Below, in pieces: positions 1-6,141 of a stretch of DNA of 10,546 nucleotides (position 1 is its first letter; every line of letters starts with the position of its first letter). The notes under the pieces were generated by a model. That model worked only from the letters and a program-made list of their open reading frames with translations. It was not told where the DNA came from and did no database searches. Source of the DNA: Candidatus Nomurabacteria bacterium (GTDB lineage Bacteria; Patescibacteriota; Saccharimonadia; Saccharimonadales; Saccharimonadaceae); assembly GCA_031264785.1 (NCBI GenBank), contig JAISDN010000046.1:1-10546 (forward strand). The letters are read 5' to 3'. The position numbers and the translations under genes were made by a program.

Positions 1-3000
1 GGTTTGAGGATAAGAAAGAGATAGGTCTACATACAACTCTTCGTAGAGGAAGCCAGACAGGATGTTGGAGCGATCTTGGTTACGAGATTCACCGGTGTCT
101 TTGAGGCCGTTGCAGGATGCGGGGAGGGCGGAGGAACAGGTGGCTGGAACAATCAACGAAGTGATGGTGTTATCAAGCGTGACCGAGACTAAGCCCGGAT
201 TGTGAGCCGGAGTATAACAAGTTATACTTGTTATACTTACCATAGTTATGTTATCGCAGGTGGTTTGGTCGATTAGTACGGTAAAATCATAGTCCTTGGT
301 CAAGTTCCACGGCGACAGCATATTATTCGAGCTGCCCACCAACCCATTGCCAATCTGCCCATATTCATTCCAGCCCCAAGTATACAACCGGCCAGTCTGG
401 TCAATCGCCGACGAATTGTTCTGGCTAGCAGAAACTCGGATAAACTTCTCGCCCACCGCGACTGATCCGCCCTGCACTAATTGTGGCGTCAGAACATCCC
501 CAGCCACCGAGCCGTTGCCAATCTCGCCGTAAATGTCCGAGCCCCACGCATATAGCGACCCGTCCGCCGTAATTGCAAACGAATGATGTCCGCCTGCCAC
601 AGCCTCGCGAACCGTCGTGCCCGCTGGCAACGCTCCGCTGTCTACCAGATACGGCGTTGTCATATAAACATACGTTCCAGAATCACCATTGCCAATCTGC
701 CCATTGCTATTCGCGCCCCACGACCACAAATTGTCGTCCACGTCGATCGCCAGCGTGTGATAAGCTCCAGCGTCCACCGATTTAAACCGAACCCCAGCCG
801 ACAGCCCACTGCCAGCGCCGCCATTGACTCGCCACGGCGTCAGTGTGAAAATGCCTGTCCCTGATGCGCCGTTGCCAATTTGTCCGCGAACATTTTCGCC
901 CCAAGCATACAAATTACCGTCCACGTCGATCGCCATTGTATGATAACCCCCAGTCGTTATCGACCGAATCACCGTCGTCGGTGATATATCGCCCCCTTGC
1001 ACCAGCTTGGGCGTCAAATTGAACTCAGTAATAGAACCATCGCCCATCTCGCCCTGATCGCCCTGACCCCAAGTATAAACCTTGCCATCAGTGCTCAGAG
1101 CCACTATGTGATAAGCGCCCGCTGACACGTCAGCGAACTTCGTTCCCACTGGCAAATCCCCGCCGCTAACCAGCATCGGCGCGCGGACGTTAGTTTGATT
1201 GCCATTGCCAATCTGTCCATAATTATTCAACCCCCAAGCATACAAGTTTCCATCAGTGTCGATCGCCAGCGACGTTCCATTGCCCGCCACGATCTTAATA
1301 AACCTGGTCGACAGTGGAATGCCCGACTCAATGTGTCCGTTGACCTGAACCGGTGTTCGTTCGGGACCCATCGAAGAAAGCCCGCCGATGCCCAGCGCTC
1401 CCTGCGATTTCAGCCCCCAAGCATACAAATTACCCAGCGCGTCCAACGCCAAAGTGTGCTCCGACCCCGACGAAACCTGCGTAAAGGTTACAGGTTGCAC
1501 CGCCAGATTAGTGCCGGTCAGAGTGATTTGAGTGTTGCCAGTCTCCGGACCGTAATTGGGCGAAATACTGGTAACGGTCATTGGGTCGTAATAGAAATAT
1601 CCGCCGAATTCGGTGTCGGAAGTGGTGCTGTTGTAGACTTTGACGTCGACTAGGCCGGCAGCGTGGGCCGGTGCTTCTACCACAATTTCCGTATTAGAAC
1701 TACTCACCACAGTGGCCGCCGCGCCACCAAATGTCACGTTCAGGCCCGAGCTCGTCCCGCCGTCGCTCATACAGCGCAATGGTATGCCTTGCTGGCGGTT
1801 GTATTCGTTTCTGGTGTCAGCCATATAAGTTTGAACAATGTGAAGGTTGCGGACAAGACTAGCAGAGCTGCCAACAGTCGACGACCACCAACTGCCAGTC
1901 GTGGCGGACTCGTCAAATGCGGTGCCAGTCCAAGTGCCGCTCAAAATACTGCGGAACGAACTGTTTGAAATCCAACCGTCAGCATAATACATATCTCCGT
2001 AATTGTTGGCTGCATAATCGGGGTCTTGATTGCCGTTGAACCCCGCCATAATGGCATTAAGTTGGTCATATTCATTGGTCGGGTCGCCAGCCAGTCCGCC
2101 TCTCGCTAGCCGCCACCCGCTCGGGCAAATCGAATTCGCCGCATTCTCGCCATTGGTAACGATAGCCGACGAATCATCTTCGGCAATAGCCGCTGTCCAG
2201 TTGTAATAATATCCGTAAAAATTACTGCTGGCGATGGCGGCGTTGCTGTTCGGTGTGCCCGATTCGCCGCTGGGGTCAGCGGGCGACGGACCATAGACAT
2301 AGGGCGTAGTTTCTGATTTATGACTAGTGTCGCTGCCATCGTCGATCTGCGGCAAAGTGTATGAGGCTTTATTGGTGAGGTTGGTATCGTCATCGGTCAA
2401 AAGCGTCGGTCCAATGGTCGAGCCGAGCTTGAGGTTGGTGATCATCCAGCAGTTATTGTCGGCTAGTTTTCGGATTTGGTAATCTTGGCCATCTCGCGCG
2501 TCAGGCAGCGTCAAGGTGTCGCCGACGGACATATAGACACAATAGGCTTGAGTCATTTCTTGCATAGAGGTCGGCGCTGGCGGCACTGGAAAGTCGCCTT
2601 TAATGGTCACTGTATTTTGACCAGCTGTTGTGCCATTACTCGGCGTTACATTGTCAATCCGTATGGTGTCATAATAATTATACCCATTGGTTTGAGTGAC
2701 CGGCGGATCGACGCCGTTATCAACGGTGACATCCACCGACCCAGCGGCATGCGCTGGCATTGTCACGGTCAACTCCGTGCAATCGGAATTGCTCGTCACA
2801 TCGCCAGCCGCCAGCGCCACACCATCGACTTCAACGGTTGGATTAGTGCAAGTCATAGTCGGCGCGGTGGTCGAATATGAGACTTTGACCGCCCCAGTTT
2901 GGGCTTGAGCGTCAGTAGCTGGGTTGTTTCCGCAGTTCGCCGTTGAAATGTCATGATTATCGCAACCGAGTCCGCCTTCGCCATAGCTGACGTTTGCTAA

Positions 3001-3813
3001 ACCTTCCACTGCCAAACCGCGCGCGCCCAGCGCAGGACTACCGGGGTTCGAATACTGGCCGGGAACAACTAAAATACTACCATCCCCACCATTATTGCCG
3101 GGTGTTTTTATATCACCACTGCCACTGACCGTGCCGCCTACGCCACCAGTGCCGCCGGCATCGCCAGTGGTGTTGGCACAGGCTGGCATATAAGCTCCGC
3201 CACCGCCTTTACCGCCGTTGGCTGAAATAGTTAAACTGTTAAAATTAACTGTCGAAGCAATACCATTGCCGCCCGTCCCACCCGAGCCAGCAGTGTTAGT
3301 CGTGTTTTTCTTCGTGCCGCCTACACCGCCGGCGCCGACCGTATAAGTCAAAGTGCCGCCGACTGGCCCAGCGAAGACCTGACGGCTATAAGCCCCTGAA
3401 CCGCCGCCGCCGCTAGAGTTATTGCGGGCGCCCATACAGACACCGCCGTTGGTCCACCAAGCCACAGCGCCGCCGCCGCCGCCGCCGCCGCCCCAAACCT
3501 CGACGGTCACGCCGTAGCTACCCGCGGGGATAGTGATAGTTTGGCTAGTGCCAGTAGTATAAACTTGTTCAAAAGTCGACGGTGAATAAATATAATTAAT
3601 TGTGCCAAAATCGGTGCCAGTAATGGTGGCCTTTGTCCCACCGGTGGTCGGACCGGAATTGGGGCTGATGCTGGTAATGGTGGCAGCGTTAGAGTTCTGA
3701 TTGTAATGATTTATGGTGATTATCGTGATAAGAACAGTTAAACTAAAAAACATCAAACCAACAATCAGCTTCCTAGTGTTCAGTTTTGGTTTGACGGCGT
3801 TTAATGTTAACAC
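1..3813 (-). CDS. Giant mosaic surface protein (IPT/TIG, Gly-rich, FISUMP, RCC1), 3' partial
   Basis: An uninterrupted frame of 1271 codons leaves the window at its left edge, so the C-terminus is missing. The start is GTG at 3811-3813: an in-frame TAA lies 15 nt upstream of the GTG codon, and an AAGGA ribosome site sits about 10 nt before GTG. Residues 15-35 form a hydrophobic segment after a basic stretch (signal peptide or anchor), with a possible cleavage after SNA near residue 44. Domains in order: IPT/TIG N-half 44-70; Gly-rich domain about 74-312; IPT C-half 317-383; IPT N-half 384-408; FISUMP domain about 416-686 (NNCWMITNLKL, ICPSGWRL, WSST, PLRCM); IPT C-half 690-745; IPT N-half 745-771; seven RCC1 repeats about 775-1170; IPT C-half 1176-1217; then a Cys-containing tail. 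Such mosaics are typical of Saccharibacteria secreted proteins. A role in adhesion or host contact is inference; no enzymatic motif is seen. Confidence 0.88.
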   Translation of the reverse strand, partial: MLTLNAVKPKLNTRKLIVGLMFFSLTVLITIITINHYNQNSNAATITSISPNSGPTTGGTKATITGTDFGTINYIYSPSTFEQVYTTGTSQTITIPAGSYGVTVEVWGGGGGGGGAVAWWTNGGVCMGARNNSSGGGGSGAYSRQVFAGPVGGTLTYTVGAGGVGGTKKNTTNTAGSGGTGGNGIASTVNFNSLTISANGGKGGGGAYMPACANTTGDAGGTGGVGGTVSGSGDIKTPGNNGGDGSILVVPGQYSNPGSPALGARGLAVEGLANVSYGEGGLGCDNHDISTANCGNNPATDAQAQTGAVKVSYSTTAPTMTCTNPTVEVDGVALAAGDVTSNSDCTELTVTMPAHAAGSVDVTVDNGVDPPVTQTNGYNYYDTIRIDNVTPSNGTTAGQNTVTIKGDFPVPPAPTSMQEMTQAYCVYMSVGDTLTLPDARDGQDYQIRKLADNNCWMITNLKLGSTIGPTLLTDDDTNLTNKASYTLPQIDDGSDTSHKSETTPYVYGPSPADPSGESGTPNSNAAIASSNFYGYYYNWTAAIAEDDSSAIVTNGENAANSICPSGWRLARGGLAGDPTNEYDQLNAIMAGFNGNQDPDYAANNYGDMYYADGWISNSSFRSILSGTWTGTAFDESATTGSWWSSTVGSSASLVRNLHIVQTYMADTRNEYNRQQGIPLRCMSDGGTSSGLNVTFGGAAATVVSSSNTEIVVEAPAHAAGLVDVKVYNSTTSDTEFGGYFYYDPMTVTSISPNYGPETGNTQITLTGTNLAVQPVTFTQVSSGSEHTLALDALGNLYAWGLKSQGALGIGGLSSMGPERTPVQVNGHIESGIPLSTRFIKIVAGNGTSLAIDTDGNLYAWGLNNYGQIGNGNQTNVRAPMLVSGGDLPVGTKFADVSAGAYHIVALSTDGKVYTWGQGDQGEMGDGSITEFNLTPKLVQGGDISPTTVIRSITTGGYHTMAIDVDGNLYAWGENVRGQIGNGASGTGIFTLTPWRVNGGAGSGLSAGVRFKSVDAGAYHTLAIDVDDNLWSWGANSNGQIGNGDSGTYVYMTTPYLVDSGALPAGTTVREAVAGGHHSFAITADGSLYAWGSDIYGEIGNGSVAGDVLTPQLVQGGSVAVGEKFIRVSASQNNSSAIDQTGRLYTWGWNEYGQIGNGLVGSSNNMLSPWNLTKDYDFTVLIDQTTCDNITMVSITSITCYTPAHNPGLVSVTLDNTITSLIVPATCSSALPASCNGLKDTGESRNQDRSNILSGFLYEELYVDLSLSYPQT
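211..237. repeat. Perfect 27-bp palindrome (12-3-12) in the surface protein gene
   Basis: On the plus strand the arm AGTATAACAAGT (211-222) is followed by TAT and the exact complement ACTTGTTATACT (226-237). It lies in the codons of the last IPT/TIG half (around residues 1193-1201). On the coding strand AGTATAAC also occurs twice as a direct repeat within it. It is AT-rich, has no T-run after it and lies mid-gene, so it is not a terminator. Function unknown. Confidence 0.8.
304..1491 (-). repeat. Seven RCC1-type repeats, predicted seven-bladed beta-propeller
   Basis: Seven protein repeats of about 55-61 residues each carry the pattern LYxWG followed 7-10 residues later by GQIGNG or a variant. 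The tryptophans fall at residues 799, 860, 915, 971, 1032, 1090 and 1146. Seven is the number needed to close an RCC1 propeller, and the spacing is slightly longer than the classical 51 or so because of loop insertions. The DNA shows partly conserved words (for example the AAGCATACAA segment seen on the plus strand), but the repeats have diverged and no two blades are identical. Recombination between blades is possible but not shown. Confidence 0.85.
1756..2568 (-). other. FISUMP (Fib_succ_major, TIGR02145-like) domain inside the surface protein
   Basis: Residues 416-686 show the sequence marks of the Fibrobacter succinogenes major paralogous domain: a YQIRKLADNNCWMITNLKL segment near 445-462, a Tyr-rich GYYYNW motif near 534-539, ICPSGWRL near 562-569, a WWSST motif near 644-648 and a closing PLRCM near 682-686. 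The domain is common in secreted proteins of Fibrobacteres, Bacteroidetes and Saccharibacteria and has C-type-lectin-like features. Its ligand is unknown. Here it interrupts an IPT/TIG domain. Confidence 0.75.
2877..3594 (-). other. Glycine-rich domain inside the surface protein
   Basis: Residues 74-312 begin with a beta-rich segment (QTITIPAGSYGVTVEVWG) that leads straight into eight consecutive glycines, followed by many GGxGG stretches. It ends with VKVSY before the next IPT half. This matches the general form of bacterial Gly-rich domains that open with a T(I/V)PAG...VEVWGAGGG motif. Several cysteines (for example residues 126, 212, 285, 294) may pair. No catalytic motif is seen. Confidence 0.7.
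3469..3492 (-). repeat. (GGC)8 trinucleotide microsatellite encoding Gly8
   Basis: Eight perfect tandem GGC codons (GCC on the plus strand) encode glycines 108-115 at the start of the Gly-rich domain. Slippage here would change the number of glycines without shifting the frame. Glycines elsewhere in the domain use mixed GGC/GGT codons, so the purity of this tract stands out. Confidence 0.85.
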
Positions 3814-3865
3814 AATATTTATTTCCTTTTACTTTTGTTTGTCTATCACCACAATAGATGCCCCC

Positions 3866-3895
3866 ATTATACACGGACCCCCCCCAGCTTGTCAA
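3866..3895 (-). promoter_or_regulatory. Consensus sigma70 promoter of the surface gene with a G8 tract in its spacer
   Basis: Read on the minus strand, TTGACA (3890-3895) and TATAAT (3866-3871) both match consensus exactly and are separated by 18 bp. The spacer contains eight consecutive G (C8 on the plus strand, 3878-3885). Predicted transcription start is near 3859, giving a 5' leader of about 46 nt before the GTG at 3813. Loss of one G would give the optimal 17-bp spacing, so the tract may tune or switch expression by slipped-strand mispairing. Confidence 0.8.
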
Positions 3896-3937
3896 CAGTA
3901 TTTGTTCATTCTGCTTGTGGAAAAGTGTCTAGCACCG

Positions 3938-3966
3938 TCATTCCGGGCTTGACCCGGAATCCAGAC
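3938..3966. repeat. REP-like palindromic element at the 3' end of the uridylyltransferase gene
   Basis: The plus strand has ATTCCGGG (3940-3947), loop CTTGA, CCCGGAAT (3953-3960), flanked by GTC and CCAG. This wording closely resembles short dispersed palindromes found in many bacterial genomes (recognised from memory, not searched). It supplies the last eight sense codons and the TGA of the minus-strand gene. No T-run follows on either strand, so it is a poor intrinsic terminator. There is only one copy in this window. Confidence 0.6.
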
Positions 3967-5323
3967 CAGAATATTCGGCCTGTTGCCCAGTATCGCTCAG
4001 GTAGATATTACCAACTACAGCGCTGGGTTTGTCGAACAGCCAGTCGCCCTTGACAATAAACGAAGTGGCCTGAATCAGCGACGGAACTACCACAAACCGG
4101 GCGTCAAAATCATTAATCAGCTTATAATAGCGGTCGTCCAGCGAAACTTCCGGCGTTTTTTCAACTTGAGGCTCCAAATGATAATTCTCCGTCAATTTAT
4201 ACAAATCCGAGCGCACCAGCAGCAATTCGTTGGTGGTTTTGACCGGCAAAAAGCGCGAACGCGGAACTTCGATGGCTGTGGCGCCGTCCAGTTTTTCAAT
4301 GGCCGAGCCCATCGCCGATTCCAGTTGAATAACTTTTGGAGTGGTCAGATCGGTCGGGTCGACATTTTTTTCATTGCGAATAAACGGCAGATCCAGCACG
4401 CCGTCGGCCACTCGCAAAGCTTCACGCAGGGCCGGCAAATTTAGCCAAATATTATTAGAATTGAAAAACCGGTGCTTGTCGATATTCATAAATTCCGGCT
4501 TGTCGGCCTCTGTAGTTTGGGCCGATTCGCGCAAAATCAGCCGATCGTCGGCCTTGCGCAGCGCCAGATGACCGCCTTTTTTATCATTAACCGTGCGCCG
4601 GCAAGCCTCAATGGCGAACGGCGCGCCAGACTGGGCAAACCAGCCAGCCAAAATCGCGTTCGGCGTGGCGCCCAAATTATCACTGTTGGAAACGTGGGCA
4701 TATTCATAACCATCGGCAATCAGCTTATCCAGCAGACCGCCGTCCAGCAGCGCCGTGTAAATATCGCCGTGACCGGGCGGACTCCATTCCAGCTCCGGAT
4801 CGGCCGGCCAATCCACCGGCTGCAGGTTGTCCAGCCGCAGCTTGGGGACTCGATTTTGCAAAAAATCCAGCGGTAAATCGCCAACCGGCAGCTCCGGATA
4901 TTTTTTAATAAAATCCAGCGACTCCTGCCGAGTGTGAAAACTGTTCATCAGGATCAGCGGCAAACGCGCGCCATAATCAGCCCGAGCCCGCAGAATCTGC
5001 TTAACCACAATATCCAAAAAAGTCTGGCCGTCGCGCAGCGTCAACAGCGACTTGGTTTTGGCGAGCCCCATAGAAGCCCCCAAACCGCCGTTCAGCTTAA
5101 TAATCACAGTTTTGCCAATCGCCGCCTGCTGCGCCGCCACGTCAACCTTGACATCGTCCAGCTTTTCCAACTTTTCCACTGGTGTGATAGCGTTTTCCGC
5201 AATATTGCCGTCCGAGCCACCCAACATCGCCAAATATTGCGCCGCAAAAACCTTAATCGCCGTTGGGTCGACCCCAGCCGCCGCCATTTTATCCTGCGCC
5301 AGCTTCAAACCATCATTTTTCAT
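3938..5323 (-). CDS. UTP--glucose-1-phosphate uridylyltransferase, eukaryote-like UDPGP family
   Basis: 461 aa. The enzyme makes UDP-glucose from UTP and glucose-1-phosphate in the cytoplasm, the entry point to glycan and cell-envelope precursors. Visible family marks are the nucleotide-binding loop LNGGLGASMG (77-86) with the following K-T-K-S (89-92), the uridine-binding PPGHGDIY (182-189) and NSDNLGAT (213-220). This is the UGP2-type family (PF01704), not the GalU type usual in bacteria. A strong AGGAGG site lies about 6 nt before the ATG at 5321-5323. The frame ends inside a REP-like palindrome that encodes the final LDSGSSPE, so the native C-terminus may have been altered. It is divergent from the HAD gene. 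The product name is sure; its place in a glycan pathway is inferred. Confidence 0.92.
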   Translation of the reverse strand: MKNDGLKLAQDKMAAAGVDPTAIKVFAAQYLAMLGGSDGNIAENAITPVEKLEKLDDVKVDVAAQQAAIGKTVIIKLNGGLGASMGLAKTKSLLTLRDGQTFLDIVVKQILRARADYGARLPLILMNSFHTRQESLDFIKKYPELPVGDLPLDFLQNRVPKLRLDNLQPVDWPADPELEWSPPGHGDIYTALLDGGLLDKLIADGYEYAHVSNSDNLGATPNAILAGWFAQSGAPFAIEACRRTVNDKKGGHLALRKADDRLILRESAQTTEADKPEFMNIDKHRFFNSNNIWLNLPALREALRVADGVLDLPFIRNEKNVDPTDLTTPKVIQLESAMGSAIEKLDGATAIEVPRSRFLPVKTTNELLLVRSDLYKLTENYHLEPQVEKTPEVSLDDRYYKLINDFDARFVVVPSLIQATSFIVKGDWLFDKPSAVVGNIYLSDTGQQAEYSGLDSGSSPE

Positions 5324-5347
5324 TTGCTCCTCCTCTTTGCTGACCTC

Positions 5348-5356
5348 ATTCTAACA
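5348..5356 (-). promoter_or_regulatory. Extended -10 promoter candidate for the uridylyltransferase gene
   Basis: The minus strand carries TGT-TAGAAT, which fits the extended -10 pattern TGnTAnAAT, with TAGAAT at 5348-5353. A weak -35 (TGGCAG) lies 16 bp upstream. The predicted start near 5341 leaves about 18 nt of leader containing the AGGAGG ribosome site. It lies in the 92-bp divergent gap shared with the HAD gene. Confidence 0.5.
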
Positions 5357-5379
5357 TATTTTCGCCAGCCTGCCACCTC

Positions 5380-5411
5380 TAGACATATTTAATAATTTAT
5401 GCTAACATAAT
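5380..5411 (+). promoter_or_regulatory. AT-rich promoter region of the HAD gene, possibly leaderless
   Basis: TAGACA (5380-5385) with TAACAT (5403-5408) at 17-bp spacing, or the alternative -10 hexamers TATGCT (5398-5403) or CATAAT (5406-5411), lie directly before the ATG at 5416. Any of these would start transcription at or within a few bases of the start codon. No Shine-Dalgarno sequence is present before this ATG, which fits a leaderless mRNA. Which hexamer is used cannot be decided from sequence. Confidence 0.35.
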
Positions 5412-5415
5412 TGTA

Positions 5416-6141
5416 ATGAAACCGTTAAAAGAGTTCGATGTTGATAAATTTGAAGTCGCCGCCTTTGATTGGGACGGCACTTTGGTCGATTCGCCGGGCA
5501 AATACCGCGAACTGGACCAGATTTTTGTGCGCGAATATTATGGTGTGGAAAAAAGCGTTAAAGAGCTGCGCGATTTGTTTAATGAGCTCTGGGACGAAGG
5601 CGATGATGGAGACTTTTGGGAAAAATATTACCAGCATTTTGATCAAAAATTCGGCAACGGCGACAAATCGGTTGAGGAGCTGACTCAGGCGCGCCAAAAA
5701 TATTTGCACAAAGTTCAGTCGGAAATTGAATATAAAGAAAACGCCGACGCGGTTTTGCAGAAAATGCGGGCCAATCACACCCTGAAATTGGCGCTGGCAA
5801 CGGCTTCAAAGACTTTCGATATCGATTACATTTCCGAGCAGCTGCAGATTCGCGGCGAGCTCAATCCCAAAGAATCTTTCGACCTGATTTTGACGATGGA
5901 CGATGTTGAAAAGAAAAAACCGCACCCGGAAATTTATAATCAAGTTTTGGGTCATTTCGCGACCCTGCCGTCTGGTTTGGTGGTGGTTGAAGACAGCCTG
6001 ACCGGTGTCATAGCCGCCAAAACTGCCGGCGCTACCGTCATAAATAAAATCGACGAATTTTCCGCCGCCGACCAAGCCGAAATCGACGCCATCGCCGATT
6101 TCAAAATCGAACATTACGACCAGTTTTTGGAAGTGATTTAA
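5416..6141 (+). CDS. HAD-superfamily hydrolase (phosphatase/beta-phosphoglucomutase-like)
   Basis: 241 aa. Motif I is DWDGTL with the nucleophile Asp18 and acid/base Asp20. An alpha-helical cap follows (about 30-115). Motif II Thr129 lies in LALATAS, motif III Lys168 in KKPHPEIY, and motif IV is VEDS (191-194). This is the subfamily I cap-C1 layout of phosphoglycolate phosphatase and beta-phosphoglucomutase-type enzymes. The substrate cannot be told, though a sugar phosphate would fit the divergent neighbour that makes UDP-glucose (inference). No ribosome-binding site precedes the ATG, unlike almost every other gene here, suggesting a leaderless message. Its TAA overlaps the TAA of convergent gatB. 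Confidence 0.85.
   Translation: MKPLKEFDVDKFEVAAFDWDGTLVDSPGKYRELDQIFVREYYGVEKSVKELRDLFNELWDEGDDGDFWEKYYQHFDQKFGNGDKSVEELTQARQKYLHKVQSEIEYKENADAVLQKMRANHTLKLALATASKTFDIDYISEQLQIRGELNPKESFDLILTMDDVEKKKPHPEIYNQVLGHFATLPSGLVVVEDSLTGVIAAKTAGATVINKIDEFSAADQAEIDAIADFKIEHYDQFLEVI

Noticed and set aside
304..1491. Regular spacing of similar words suggested a CRISPR or satellite array.
   Set aside because: The repeats are protein-level RCC1 blades of 55-61 codons with diverged DNA and no constant short repeats with spacers.
296..3952. Numerous plus-strand open frames (for example 296-532, 1195-1653, 2476-2880) and a minus-strand frame at 2106-2393.
   Set aside because: They are out-of-frame shadows of the giant minus-strand gene, whose single open frame shows recognisable domains throughout. 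They lack ribosome sites and family features.
3940..3960. Hairpin at the end of the uridylyltransferase gene as an intrinsic terminator.
   Set aside because: No T-run follows it on either strand, and the stop codon lies within the hairpin element. A REP-like element fits better.
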